Numbered from the stretch's first letter, positions 8,284-16,840 are shown. The stretch: DNA of 64,000 nucleotides from Flavobacteriaceae bacterium (GCA_014238425.1 JABABD010000019.1:1-64000); one strand, 5' to 3'. Notes: generated from the sequence alone by a model not told the origin. Numbers and translations: made by a program.

Positions 8284-9699
8284 TTAGACTTGAGTCATTT
8301 TCCAATGTCCCTTCCTAAACCAAATAATCCCAATGATTGCGATTAAAACTTCCGCTAACGTAATAGCCCAGAACACACCTTTCGGTCCAAAATCTAATGT
8401 AATTGCTGCAACATAAGCAAAGGGTAACTGAAACAGCCAAAAACAGATAAAGTTAATATAGGTTGGTGTTTTAGTATCACCAGAGCCGTTAAATGATTGG
8501 ATGACAACCATTCCATAGGCATAAAACACATAACCAGCAGCAATTACTTGAAGACATAAAGCTCCATTATTAATTACTTCGGTTTCTTCAGAGAACCAAC
8601 CTATTATATACTTTGCAAATACAAGATAAATAACAGATACGATACCCATAAAAATAGCAGTGTACTTTCCAGTTTTCCAAACGGAATCCTCCGCTCTTTG
8701 TGGTTCCCCTGCGCCCAAATTTTGACCAACAAGTGTCGCTGCAGCATTACTCATTCCCCAAGCTGGCATGATTGTGAACATCATGACGCGAATCGCAATG
8801 GTGTAACCTGCAAGCACTTCGCTTCCAAACTCAGACATGATGCGCATAAGAAACACCCAGCTAGACGTTCCAATGAGGAATTGACCAATACCACCAAGGG
8901 ATACCTTAATCAAGTTCCACATCACTTTTGTTCTTAAGATCAGATCTTTAAAAGTGATCTTTATTCTACTCCATCCATAGAACAAAATGAATAGTTGAAA
9001 CAATACAGCCGTTCCTCGCCCAATAGTGGTTGCAATTGCTGCACCTTCAACGCCATATGCTGGAATTGGTCCAAATCCGAAAATAAACATAGGGTCCAAA
9101 ATAATATTCAAGCCGTTAGATAATACTAATGTCCACATAGCCACTGAGGCATCACCAGCTCCTCTAAATATGGCATTGATTAAAAAGAGTAACATAATTG
9201 TAACATTACCGCCTAACAGCACTTGCGTATACCCATAGCCCTCTTCAATGAGGCTAGGTTCTGCTCCCATTAATCCTAAGATTTCTTTCGGATACATAAT
9301 ACCGATTACACTGACAATGGCTGCAACAGTAACACCCAGAAAAATCGCCTGCACAGCAGCTTGCGAGGCACCTGGTATGTCTTTTTCACCAACACGTCTA
9401 GCCACAACTGCTGTCGCTGCCATACTCAAACCTATAGCAACAGCATAAACTAAAGTAATAACAGATTCAGTTAAACCAATAGTAGCCACAGCATTTACAC
9501 TCACTTGCGATACATAAAAAATATCGACAATGGCGAAAATAGATTCCATCATCATCTCTAGAATCATAGGTATGGAAAGCATAAAAACAGCTCTCCGAAT
9601 ACTTATAGATGTGAATTCTTGTTGTTTGCCAGTAACGGCGATTTTAAGATATTTAAAGAATTGGGAAATAGAAATTGGTTGATTTTTGTTTGATTGCAT
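8284..9699 (-). CDS. MATE family efflux transporter
   Basis: Start placed at ATG 9699 (MQSNKNQP), giving 471 residues; an upstream ATG at 9735 would add 12. About twelve hydrophobic segments in two halves are visible. The first half shows AVFMLSIPMILEMMMESIFAIVD and a VARRVGEKD loop, and the second half WGMSNAAATLVGQNLGAG, the signature of MATE exporters. These exchange Na+ or H+ for cationic drugs or dyes across the inner membrane. Substrate unknown. It stands alone between two other units on the same strand. Confidence 0.9.
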   Translation of the reverse strand: MQSNKNQPISISQFFKYLKIAVTGKQQEFTSISIRRAVFMLSIPMILEMMMESIFAIVDIFYVSQVSVNAVATIGLTESVITLVYAVAIGLSMAATAVVARRVGEKDIPGASQAAVQAIFLGVTVAAIVSVIGIMYPKEILGLMGAEPSLIEEGYGYTQVLLGGNVTIMLLFLINAIFRGAGDASVAMWTLVLSNGLNIILDPMFIFGFGPIPAYGVEGAAIATTIGRGTAVLFQLFILFYGWSRIKITFKDLILRTKVMWNLIKVSLGGIGQFLIGTSSWVFLMRIMSEFGSEVLAGYTIAIRVMMFTIMPAWGMSNAAATLVGQNLGAGEPQRAEDSVWKTGKYTAIFMGIVSVIYLVFAKYIIGWFSEETEVINNGALCLQVIAAGYVFYAYGMVVIQSFNGSGDTKTPTYINFICFWLFQLPFAYVAAITLDFGPKGVFWAITLAEVLIAIIGIIWFRKGHWKMTQV

Positions 9700-9892
9700 A
9701 ATAAAATATAAATGATAAAACATTACCAAACACAAGATGCGTTTGATACTAAAAGGTTGACATGGAGGTCAACAGAACGGAAGTCATTTAAACAATCATA
9801 AGGTACAAAGATGCAGAATAATTTTGATTAACCAAATTCTTACCGAACTCTTAGTGGAAAATCCTTAATTTTATACAACTAATTATTCCATT

Positions 9893-10933
9893 ATGAAACC
9901 ACTTTTATATATCCTCTTAATTACATTATGCATATCCTGTAAGACCGACTCAGCGCCACATTCACATGCTACTAGTATTGAAGATTATCATGACTACCAA
10001 GACGCTGATCAATTTGCTGGAGGCATTAAAATGATTCCTATTACCACGCCTAAAGGCGAGTTTAAAGTATGGACAAAACGTGTTGGCAACAATCCGAAAA
10101 TCAAAGTGTTATTATTGCATGGAGGCCCTGGAATGACCCATGAAATATATGAATGCTTTGATGGTTATTTTCCACAAGAAGGCATAGAATATTACTATTA
10201 CGACCAATTAGGATCCTATTATAGCGATCAACCTAAAGATAAAAGTCTATGGAACAATGAGCGCTTTGTAGATGAAGTAGAACAAGTACGCATTGCTTTA
10301 GGGCTTAACAAAGATAATTTTTACCTCTATGGCCAATCTTGGGGAGGCATTCTTGCCATGGAATATGCCCTAAAGCATCAGGATAAATTAAAAGGTTTAA
10401 TAATATCTAATATGGTGGCTTCGATACCTGAATACCAGAAATACAGTGATGAAGTCCTAGCACCAAAAATGGATCCAGATGTCTTGAAGGAAATCATGGC
10501 AATGGAGGAAAAAGAAGACTACAGCAATCCACGTTATCTGGACCTAATTATAGAACATTATTACACCGAACATGTTATAAGAATGCCTGTTGACGAATGG
10601 CCAGAACCTATCAATCGCGCCTTCAAACATTTAAATCCTGATGTGTACGTCACCATGCAAGGTCCGAGCGAATTTGGCATCAAAGGTGATGCTACCTTAA
10701 AACATTGGGATGTCAAAGACCAACTCAAAACTATTAGTGTACCAACATTATCTATTGGTGCCACGCACGACACAATGGATCCAAAAGAAATGGAATGGAT
10801 CGCCAATGAAGTACAAAACGGGCGCTTTTTATTATGCCCGAACGGAAGTCATTTATCACAATTTGATGATCAGGAGATTTTTTTTAACGGGCTCATCAAG
10901 TTTATAAAAGATGTAGATGCAGGTACATTTTAA
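9893..10933 (+). CDS. proline iminopeptidase-family alpha/beta hydrolase, lipoprotein
   Basis: 346 residues with an SPII signal (LITLCISC, Cys about 16). HGGPGMTHE forms the oxyanion region typical of S33 prolyl aminopeptidases. GQSWGG contains the nucleophile serine, and ATHDTMDP and NGSHLSQFDD supply the likely Asp and His. The helical cap lies between. It likely removes N-terminal proline from peptides in the periplasm. The pseudouridine synthase ATG follows its stop codon without any gap, so translation is probably coupled. Confidence 0.87.
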   Translation: MKPLLYILLITLCISCKTDSAPHSHATSIEDYHDYQDADQFAGGIKMIPITTPKGEFKVWTKRVGNNPKIKVLLLHGGPGMTHEIYECFDGYFPQEGIEYYYYDQLGSYYSDQPKDKSLWNNERFVDEVEQVRIALGLNKDNFYLYGQSWGGILAMEYALKHQDKLKGLIISNMVASIPEYQKYSDEVLAPKMDPDVLKEIMAMEEKEDYSNPRYLDLIIEHYYTEHVIRMPVDEWPEPINRAFKHLNPDVYVTMQGPSEFGIKGDATLKHWDVKDQLKTISVPTLSIGATHDTMDPKEMEWIANEVQNGRFLLCPNGSHLSQFDDQEIFFNGLIKFIKDVDAGTF

Positions 10934-11515
10934 ATGACATCAAAACACCGTCATTTTATTCTCCACAAACCTTATGGTTATTTAAGTCAGTTAGTAAATA
11001 ATCAAACCCGTAGAAAGAATAAAAAACTTTTAGGAGAACTTCATAATTTCCCAGAAGGAACTATGGCCATTGGCAGGCTAGACGAAGCATCTGAAGGCTT
11101 ACTCCTATTAACAACAGATGGAAAGGTAAGCGAGTTTATTAGAAGCAAAAAAATAGAAAAAGAATATTACGCTCAAGTAGATGGACTGATTACCGATGCG
11201 GCCATACAAAGATTACAACAAGGTGTAGAGATTGGTTTTGATGGCAAAAAATATACTACCAAACCTTGCACAGCAAATCGATTAGAATCAATTGCCAATA
11301 TTCCTATGACTGAACGCCATGTACGAGACGAACGTCATGGCCCAACGAGTTGGATATCCATCACGGTAGCAGAAGGTAAATTCAGGCAAGTACGGAAAAT
11401 GACCGCTGCTGTTGGATTTCCAACATTGCGTTTAGTTCGAGTTCGAATTGGGTATATTCATTTGAATATTGAAGCAGGAAACGTCGAAGAAGTGCTATCT
11501 TTAACTAATAACTAA
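10934..11515 (+). CDS. rluE: RsuA/RluE-type rRNA pseudouridine synthase
   Basis: 193 residues, no S4 domain. HFILHKPYGYLSQ starts the catalytic domain, GRLDEASEGLLLLTTDG contains the catalytic Asp, and EGKFRQVRKMTAAVGFPTLRLVRVRIG is the conserved C-terminal strand-helix of this family. The absence of S4 and the overall length fit RluE, which modifies 23S rRNA (E. coli U2457). The exact target here is inferred. Start codon abuts the preceding stop. Confidence 0.85.
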   Translation: MTSKHRHFILHKPYGYLSQLVNNQTRRKNKKLLGELHNFPEGTMAIGRLDEASEGLLLLTTDGKVSEFIRSKKIEKEYYAQVDGLITDAAIQRLQQGVEIGFDGKKYTTKPCTANRLESIANIPMTERHVRDERHGPTSWISITVAEGKFRQVRKMTAAVGFPTLRLVRVRIGYIHLNIEAGNVEEVLSLTNN

Positions 11516-11537
11516 AAAGTTAAAAAAAACACCAAAA

Positions 11538-12377
11538 ATGACTCAAAACAACCTCATTCTAACCAGAAATGATCAAAAATCGATTGTTTTTGACGTTTTT
11601 TATACAAAAACGGAAACCAAAAAACCGTTAGTTATTTTCTGTCATGGCTATAAAGGATTTAAAGATTGGGGTGCTTGGGGTTTAGTTGCAGATGCCTTCG
11701 AAAAAGCTGGATTGTTCTTTGTGAAATTCAACTTTTCGCATAATGGTGGTACCGTAGATCAACCTATAGATTTTCCAGATTTGGAAGCTTTCGCCGAGAA
11801 TAACTACACTAAAGAATTGCAAGATCTCGATGATATATTAGTTCATGTGCTTGCAGACGACACTTACAAAAACGAAATTGACACCAAAAATATTACCATC
11901 ATTGGACATTCACGTGGTGGTGGCATCGTTACCATTAAAGCATCTGAAGATGCTCGTATTACCAAAGTAATTAGTTGGGCTGGTGTTTGTGATTTCGCAA
12001 AACGAACAGCCACAATCGGTGATTTGGTAGAATGGAAACGTGATCGTGTGAAATATGTATTAAATGGACGTACCAAACAGCAAATGCCCCATTACTATCA
12101 ATTCTATGAAGATTATATGGTGAATGAATCACGGTTAGATGTTGAAGCAGCTGCTAAACGCTTGAATATTCCACAATTAATAGTTCACGCCAAGGGTGAT
12201 CCTGCCGTTTTATATTCGGAAGCTGAAGCGCTTCATTCTTGGAATCCTGAGAGTCAACTTTTCTCTGTTGAAAATAGTAATCACGTGTTTGGAGCTCACC
12301 ATCCTTGGGAACAAGATACGTTACCTGAAGCATTGCAAATGGTTGTAGATAAAAGTATTGCCTTTATAAAGACATAA
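11538..12377 (+). CDS. cytosolic alpha/beta hydrolase (S9/dienelactone-like)
   Basis: 279 residues, no signal peptide. FCHGYKGFKDWG is the oxyanion-hole segment, IGHSRGGG the nucleophile elbow (Ser about 123), HAKGDPAVL holds the likely acid and NSNHVFGAHHP the catalytic His. A DLVEWKRDRV cap insertion separates the halves. It resembles acyl or peptide hydrolases; the substrate is unknown. It lies 22 bp after rluE and may be the last gene of a three-gene unit. Confidence 0.8.
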   Translation: MTQNNLILTRNDQKSIVFDVFYTKTETKKPLVIFCHGYKGFKDWGAWGLVADAFEKAGLFFVKFNFSHNGGTVDQPIDFPDLEAFAENNYTKELQDLDDILVHVLADDTYKNEIDTKNITIIGHSRGGGIVTIKASEDARITKVISWAGVCDFAKRTATIGDLVEWKRDRVKYVLNGRTKQQMPHYYQFYEDYMVNESRLDVEAAAKRLNIPQLIVHAKGDPAVLYSEAEALHSWNPESQLFSVENSNHVFGAHHPWEQDTLPEALQMVVDKSIAFIKT

Positions 12378-12392
12378 GAGTAAAGCCTATTC

Positions 12393-12539
12393 TTACTCTT
12401 TCGCTTTAGTTATAATAGCTTTTAATCGCTCTTTGCGAGTTTCTTTTTCTGCTTTGAGTTTATTCTTTTTACGAGCCATAAGCTTACTATGCTTCGCCTT
12501 GTTCTTAGTATTCTTTGCGCGTCCTTGTTTAGCCATCAT
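12393..12539 (-). CDS. small highly basic protein
   Basis: A short unlisted frame reading from tandem ATG codons at 12539/12536 to TAA at 12393 gives 47-48 residues, MAKQGRAKNTKNKAKHSKLM followed by ARKKNKLKAEKETRKERLK. About 40% of residues are Lys or Arg, with no hydrophobic segment, which suggests RNA or ribosome binding. It fills almost exactly the gap between converging genes. No family recognised; coding status rests on the intact frame and the biased but non-repetitive composition. Confidence 0.55.
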   Translation of the reverse strand: MMAKQGRAKNTKNKAKHSKLMARKKNKLKAEKETRKERLKAIITKAKE

Positions 12540-12579
12540 TACCAATTAGAAGTACTAAATTACTAATAATTTTAAGGCA

Positions 12580-12610
12580 TTGGTCTCTACGTTTACTTTA
12601 TATATCTTCG
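12580..12610 (+). promoter_or_regulatory. promoter of the HAD phosphatase gene
   Basis: TTG (12580-12582), 20-bp spacer, TATCTTCG (12603-12610): one mismatch from the TAnnTTTG consensus. It lies inside the longer alternative frame of the HAD gene and therefore supports the ATG at 12625 as the true start. Confidence 0.6.
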
Positions 12611-12624
12611 CAAAAAAAAGAAGC

Positions 12625-13278
12625 ATGCTTAAAGCAGTTTTATTCGATATGGATGGAGTAATTATCGACTCCGAACCCTTACACCACAAAGCTTATTACG
12701 GCATGTTCGAAACTGTTGGCATCAGCGTCTCTCCTAGCCTATATGAAAGCTTTACTGGGCAATCTACATTAAATGTCTGCAAAACCTTATGCCAGGAATT
12801 CGAGTTATCTCAAACTCCTGAAACACTCGTAAATATAAAGCGTGCCATTTTTAAAGACCTGTTTTTTAACGACCCAGATTTGCAGTTAATTGATGGTGTA
12901 CTAGAGCTTATAAAAGGTTACCACAACAACGGACTGACTCTGGTTTTAGCAAGTTCTGCTTCTATGTTAACCATTAATAACGTCTTTACCCGATTTGAGT
13001 TGGATCAATATTTCAAAGCTAAATTAAGTGGTGCCGATTTAAACGCGTCCAAGCCTCATCCAGAAATTTTTGAAAAGGCAGCAGCAGCCTCAGGATTTAA
13101 GAGAAATGAATGTATGGTCATCGAAGATTCTACAAATGGTATAGATGCTGCCAAGGCAGCTGATATTTTCTGTATCGGATTTAAAAGCCCACATTCTACC
13201 AACCAAGATTATAGCAAAGCAGATAAGGTTATCACAGATTTCAAGGAAATCGCTTTTGCAGAGCTAAAAAACATCTAG
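12625..13278 (+). CDS. HAD-superfamily phosphatase/phosphomutase
   Basis: 217 residues from ATG 12625; the promoter at 12580-12610 rules out the longer frame. Motif I is FDMDGVIIDSEP with nucleophile and acid Asp, motif II is LASSAS, motif III is the Lys in NASKPHPEIF, and motif IV is VIEDSTNGIDAA. This is the subfamily of beta-phosphoglucomutase and sugar phosphatases such as YcjU/YfbT. Substrate unresolved. The stop codon shares a CTAG palindrome with the stop of the converging TPR gene. Confidence 0.87.
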   Translation: MLKAVLFDMDGVIIDSEPLHHKAYYGMFETVGISVSPSLYESFTGQSTLNVCKTLCQEFELSQTPETLVNIKRAIFKDLFFNDPDLQLIDGVLELIKGYHNNGLTLVLASSASMLTINNVFTRFELDQYFKAKLSGADLNASKPHPEIFEKAAAASGFKRNECMVIEDSTNGIDAAKAADIFCIGFKSPHSTNQDYSKADKVITDFKEIAFAELKNI

Positions 13279-14189
13279 AATAGTCTTGCCAAATCTGCTT
13301 CTGCAGCGATATATCCAAAACCTGAAGGGTATCCATTTTTCACAAGCTCTTCATACATCATACGTGCCTTTCCTGCATCACCATTGTAATGATACCAATT
13401 AGCCAATCCATAGATTACAGCTTCACTGGAGCCCATAGATTCGTTGCCTTGCAATTCTTCTTCAGAAATCACTCCTTTATAGAATAATAGGAGTTGATGG
13501 TACGCATCATTCTCTATAATGGTCATGTCTTTTGAAATTGGTTCTAATAGTGCCTTCGCTTCCTCTTTGTTTCCTGAACGACGCTGTATCATATACAACC
13601 AATGTGAGGCTGACACCACGTTATCATCGTTGGTTGAGGCAGCCAAACATTTTGTGAATGCCACAGTTGCTTTTTTGAGTTCATTCTTAAGATAGTGCGC
13701 TAATCCAAGATGATACCAGATATTGGTATGAAGTGTTGATATTGGCTGATTAAGACGATTAGGAACTCCATCTGGTTCTATTTGATCCTCTGTGCCTTCT
13801 ATTAATTGCACCGCTGTAGTAAAATCTGTAATCGCTTTAATGAACTGACGTGTGCTAATATAACGATGACCACGATGACGATACAGACGCGCATCTTCCG
13901 AAAATTCCATAATGCCTTTAGTATAGATTTTAATAGCCTCATCATAGGCTCCTGTGTACGCTATGCGTCGACCAAGCCATATGGTATTGGTCGCATCTGG
14001 AGTGTTGTTATAGCTCTTTAAAGCAATGTTATAATTAGCCAATAATAGCGAATCTCTTGAGGTATCCGACTGTTTTAAATTCTCGAGCTTTGCTTGCCAT
14101 ACAGAAGTATTAACCTCCGCTGGAGTGTTTTGGTTGTCTTTGCAATTTAGGCATACTACTAATACTAGGATAACAATAATTCTATGCAT
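13275..14189 (-). CDS. tetratricopeptide-repeat lipoprotein
   Basis: 304 residues with signal and lipobox VVCLNC (Cys about 16). TPR-like helical pairs are visible at about 65-130 (LGRRIAYTGAYDEAIKIY, RHRGHRYISTRQFIKAITDF), 155-200 (WYHLGLAHYLKNELKKA) and 215-290. Probably a periplasmic or outer-membrane scaffold. No enzyme motif. It ends tail-to-tail with the HAD gene with 4 bp of overlap. Confidence 0.75.
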   Translation of the reverse strand: MHRIIVILVLVVCLNCKDNQNTPAEVNTSVWQAKLENLKQSDTSRDSLLLANYNIALKSYNNTPDATNTIWLGRRIAYTGAYDEAIKIYTKGIMEFSEDARLYRHRGHRYISTRQFIKAITDFTTAVQLIEGTEDQIEPDGVPNRLNQPISTLHTNIWYHLGLAHYLKNELKKATVAFTKCLAASTNDDNVVSASHWLYMIQRRSGNKEEAKALLEPISKDMTIIENDAYHQLLLFYKGVISEEELQGNESMGSSEAVIYGLANWYHYNGDAGKARMMYEELVKNGYPSGFGYIAAEADLARLF

Positions 14190-14308
14190 GTGATTTTAAA
14201 ATGAATTCACCTCTAAATTAAAAAAAATATCAAACGCATGCACTAACGCAAATCATTGTACTCATCGTCTTCTCATTGATAAAATCAATACGTAATTACC
14301 CAATATGA

Positions 14309-14320
14309 ATGATATATAGT
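14309..14320. promoter_or_regulatory. candidate HipB operator O1 (degenerate)
   Basis: ATGATATATAGT matches 10 of 12 bases of the perfect palindrome ATGATATATCAT found at 14443. It lies about 60 bp upstream of the hipB promoter. Confidence 0.4.
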
Positions 14321-14349
14321 TCATTAACATTATAAATAATATTTAAAGA

Positions 14350-14361
14350 CTGATATATCAT
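14350..14361. promoter_or_regulatory. candidate HipB operator O2
   Basis: CTGATATATCAT matches 11 of 12 bases of the palindrome at 14443. It ends 9 bp upstream of the -33 TTG, a position suited to repression. Confidence 0.55.
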
Positions 14362-14370
14362 TCAAATTAT

Positions 14371-14400
14371 TTGTAAATCCAAATAAAATACATACATTTG
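14371..14400 (+). promoter_or_regulatory. hipBA promoter
   Basis: TTG (14371-14373), 19-bp spacer and TACATTTG (14393-14400) match the Bacteroidota -33/-7 consensus exactly. Operators flank it on both sides. Confidence 0.7.
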
Positions 14401-14438
14401 TATGAAAAACAGTTCATTATTAATATAAATAGTATATT

Positions 14439-14801
14439 ATGAATGATATATCATACAATAATTGGTCTTCAATGAGCGATATAGCCCTTAGCGAGCTTAT
14501 AGGTAATTTCGTAAAACATAACAGGTTACAACAAAACAAAACCCAGAAAGAAACCTCTAAAGCAGCTGGCATTAGTCGCTCCACATTAAGTCTTCTCGAG
14601 CGTGGAGAAACCATTACGACCACAACGCTCATACAAGTGTTACGCACACTCGATCTCTTACATATTATGGAGGTATTTAAGTTACCCGATGCTTTACAAG
14701 AAATTAGCCCTCTTGCCTACGCCAAGTTGCAAAAAAACAAACGCCAACGTGCGCGTCATAAAAACTCTAACGATACCAAAAACACTGATTCGTCATGGTA
14801 G
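14439..14801 (+). CDS. hipB: HipB-like antitoxin/transcriptional repressor
   Basis: 120 residues with a Cro/C1-type helix-turn-helix at about 35-90: QNKTQKETSKAAGISRSTLSL and LLERGETITTTTLIQVLRTL. The C-terminal 30 residues are basic and probably disordered. It precedes and overlaps the HipA kinase gene (7 bp), the standard hipBA order. The protein should bind and neutralise HipA and repress its own promoter. A perfect 12-bp palindrome inside codons 2-6 of this gene is the best candidate operator. Confidence 0.85.
   Translation: MNDISYNNWSSMSDIALSELIGNFVKHNRLQQNKTQKETSKAAGISRSTLSLLERGETITTTTLIQVLRTLDLLHIMEVFKLPDALQEISPLAYAKLQKNKRQRARHKNSNDTKNTDSSW
14443..14454. promoter_or_regulatory. candidate HipB operator O3, inside the hipB coding start
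   Basis: ATGATATATCAT is a perfect 12-bp palindrome that covers codons 2-6 of hipB. Related copies sit at 14350 and 14309. Repressor bound here would block early elongation or initiation from the promoter at 14371-14400. Confidence 0.6.
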
Positions 14802-16102
14802 ATGTTTCCGAAATGTATATTTGGGGAGAATTAGTAGGCGCTGTTCGTTGGGATGCCGCCCAGCAACTCGCGAGTTTTCAGTATGCAGATAATTTTCTTC
14901 GTAAGGATATTGAGTTGTCTCCTATTAAAATACCAACAAGCGATGGCAATCGGATTCACAAGTTTCCAGAGTTACGTTCTAATCGTACAGATGAACCCAA
15001 CACCTTTCAGGGCTTGCCTGGCTTACTTGCGGATGTCTTGCCTGACAAATACGGAAATCAGCTTATCAATGTATGGTTAGCGCAGAATGGTCGCCCACCA
15101 AACGATATGAATCCTGTAGAAAAACTTAGTTTTATTGGTGCGCGTGGTATGGGTGCTTTGGAATTTCTACCAACGCAACTCAAAGCCACCAAGCGTCCGT
15201 TTGATATTGAAATTTCTAGTTTGGCTGATGCGGCACAAAAAATGCTCGCTGTCCGCGATGGGTTTGAAACTAATCTACAAGACGACGAACACAAAGCGAT
15301 GATCGATATCTTAAAAGTAGGTACCTCAGCTGGTGGCGCTAGACCAAAAGCAGTGATTGCTTATAACAAAACAACGGGCGTTGTAAAATCTGGACAAGCT
15401 AAAGCGCCTAGAGGTTTTGAGCATTGGATGATTAAACTCGATGGTGTGAGCGATGCCCAATTTGGAGCAACTCATGGTTTCGGTCGTGTGGAAATGGCCT
15501 ACTATCTTATGGCAGTAGATTGCGGCATTAACATGATGGAATGCGAGCTTTTGGAAGATGGCAATCGCGCCCATTTCATGACCAAGCGTTTTGACCGCGA
15601 CGGCAACGATACCAAACACCATGTGCAAACCTTTTGTGCCATGCAACATTTTGATTATAACCATCTCTTTGCTTATAGCTACGAGCAACTCTTTCAGACC
15701 ATGCGTATCTTAAAGCTCAACTATCCAGAAGCCGAAGAACTATTTAGGCGTATGGTATTTAATGTGATGGCTACTAATTACGATGATCACACCAAGAATA
15801 CAGGTTTTATGTTAAAACAAGGTGCTAAATGGGAACTATCTCCTGCTTACGATGTGTGTTACTCCTACGATTCAAGCAATGTTTGGGTAAGTCAACACAC
15901 GTTGAGCATTAATGGCAAGCATAAAGACATTACAAGAGCAGATTTAATGACCATTGCCAAGGCAAATAGCATCAAGAAAGCAGATAAAATTATTACACAT
16001 GTAAGCGAAATCGTTGCCGATTGGGAATCCTACTCAAAACAAATTGGTGTAGACAAAAAACTAAGCAAGAGCATTAAAAGCACGCATTTGAGGATGCATT
16101 AA
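14795..16102 (+). CDS. hipA: HipA-family serine/threonine kinase toxin
   Basis: 435 residues, the usual full length. The N-terminal HipA domain (residues 1-110) is followed by a GTSAGGARPKAVI loop that corresponds to the nucleotide-binding segment. The kinase core has HFMTKRFDRDG, the catalytic NYDDHTKN loop and the metal-binding PAYD motif (SPAYDVCYS), so it looks active. HipA proteins phosphorylate glutamyl-tRNA synthetase or related targets and slow translation; the target here is not visible. Overlap with hipB and shared promoter indicate translational coupling. Confidence 0.9.
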   Translation: MVDVSEMYIWGELVGAVRWDAAQQLASFQYADNFLRKDIELSPIKIPTSDGNRIHKFPELRSNRTDEPNTFQGLPGLLADVLPDKYGNQLINVWLAQNGRPPNDMNPVEKLSFIGARGMGALEFLPTQLKATKRPFDIEISSLADAAQKMLAVRDGFETNLQDDEHKAMIDILKVGTSAGGARPKAVIAYNKTTGVVKSGQAKAPRGFEHWMIKLDGVSDAQFGATHGFGRVEMAYYLMAVDCGINMMECELLEDGNRAHFMTKRFDRDGNDTKHHVQTFCAMQHFDYNHLFAYSYEQLFQTMRILKLNYPEAEELFRRMVFNVMATNYDDHTKNTGFMLKQGAKWELSPAYDVCYSYDSSNVWVSQHTLSINGKHKDITRADLMTIAKANSIKKADKIITHVSEIVADWESYSKQIGVDKKLSKSIKSTHLRMH

Positions 16103-16113
16103 ATTAAAGCACT

Positions 16114-16150
16114 ATCACATCGAGTGGTGTATATGCGTTGTATGAAGAAA
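16114..16150 (+). repeat. half copy (A1) of the palindromic repeat family
   Basis: Contains CACATCGAGTGG and GCGTTGTAT, the left arm of the family, but no right arm. It corresponds to the half copy B1 at 16586, so half plus full copy occur as a unit on both sides of the GIY-YIG gene. Confidence 0.7.
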
Positions 16151-16166
16151 TCATCTTTAAAAACAC

Positions 16167-16270
16167 CGTCACTTCGAGTGCCACGATAGTGGTGTATCGA
16201 GAAGTTGAATACTCATTTCCGAATAGTTCTCGATACATCTCTCCGGTTTGTCGAGACACTCGAACTGACG
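16167..16270 (+). repeat. full copy (A2) of the palindromic repeat family
   Basis: 104 bp. Outer arms CGTCACTTCGAGTG and CACTCGAACTGACG pair with one mismatch; inner arms TATCGAGAA and TTCTCGATA pair perfectly. The single strand would fold into a long interrupted hairpin. It ends exactly 20 bp before the GIY-YIG ATG. Confidence 0.85.
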
Positions 16271-16290
16271 AAAACGATTATATTTATCAT

Positions 16291-16578
16291 ATGCAAATAT
16301 CCTATGTCTACATATTGCAGTGTTCGGATCAAACTTATTACACAGGAATTACTTCTAATCTGGATAAACGTCTAATCGAACATCAAAAAGGGACTCATAA
16401 AGAAAGTTACACCTATTCAAGAAGGCCAGTTGAATTAAAATTCTATGCTGAATTTACAGATATTAATCTAGCTATTGCAACTGAAAAACAAATCAAGAAA
16501 TGGTCAAGAGCTAAAAAAGAAGTTCTTATAAATGAAGAATTCGATAAACTTCCTAATCTAGCTAAGAAGAAGTTCTAG
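16291..16578 (+). CDS. repeat-associated GIY-YIG nuclease, intact copy
   Basis: 95 residues from ATG 16291 (MQISYVYILQC). The frame is open back to 16138, but that part is translated repeat DNA. YVYILQCSDQTYYTGITSNL gives the two Tyr elements, DKRLIEHQKG the catalytic Arg, and TEKQIKKWSRAKKE the Glu and basic helix. A PVELKFYAEFTDINLAIA strand-helix lies between, so the domain is complete. Both sides carry near-identical direct copies of a palindromic repeat at fixed distance. I infer that this nuclease acts on, or moves, the repeat. Confidence 0.85.
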   Translation: MQISYVYILQCSDQTYYTGITSNLDKRLIEHQKGTHKESYTYSRRPVELKFYAEFTDINLAIATEKQIKKWSRAKKEVLINEEFDKLPNLAKKKF

Positions 16579-16585
16579 AGTTCTT

Positions 16586-16628
16586 CGTCACATCGAGTGG
16601 CACATGCTAATGTGTTGTATCGAGAAAT
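16586..16628 (+). repeat. half copy (B1) of the palindromic repeat family
   Basis: CGTCACATCGAGTGGCACATG and TTGTATCGAGA form a left arm only. It starts 7 bp after the GIY-YIG stop codon. Confidence 0.75.
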
Positions 16629-16643
16629 TATCTTTAAAAACAC

Positions 16644-16747
16644 CGTCACTTCGAGTGCCACGATAGTGGTGTATCGAGAAGTTGAATACTTATTTCCGAA
16701 TAGTTCTCGATACATCTCTCCTGTTTGTCGAGACACTCGAACTGACG
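16644..16747 (+). repeat. full copy (B2) of the palindromic repeat family
   Basis: Same 104-bp sequence as A2 with two substitutions. Together with B1 it is the downstream direct repeat of the GIY-YIG unit. It ends 93 bp before the cotransporter gene. Confidence 0.85.
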
Positions 16748-16840
16748 ATAATTAAATATTGTATTCACAATTAATAAATCTATTTCATTTTTACTTAAAC
16801 GACTTTCACTATATTTAATAGCGTTACTAACTACTAACAC

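Larger units (their letters stand above)
16114..16747 (+). mobile_element. candidate composite element: GIY-YIG gene between palindromic repeats
   Basis: Order: half repeat A1, full repeat A2, 20 bp, GIY-YIG gene, 7 bp, half repeat B1, full repeat B2. A 119-bp stretch at 16153-16271 recurs at 16630-16748 with only two differences. The same arrangement and spacings recur at 19079-19509. No transposase or integrase motif is present. Calling it mobile is inference from copy number, near-identity and fixed spacing. Confidence 0.55.

Noticed and set aside
9751-9775. GGTTGAC/GTCAACA inverted repeat upstream of the MATE gene as operator
   Set aside because: Short, single copy and no regulator nearby; too weak to report as a site.
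15326-15688. 120-residue minus-strand frame inside hipA
   Set aside because: Overlaps the conserved kinase core of HipA; no motif of its own.
16138-16290. N-terminal extension of the first GIY-YIG frame
   Set aside because: It is an open frame through the palindromic repeat; the same happens at 19103-19198 and 19487-19786. The proteins begin at the conserved MQISYVYIL and at MNPPL, respectively.
16646-16840. 64-residue minus-strand frame
   Set aside because: It runs through repeat B2 and the promoter area of the cotransporter; no protein features.
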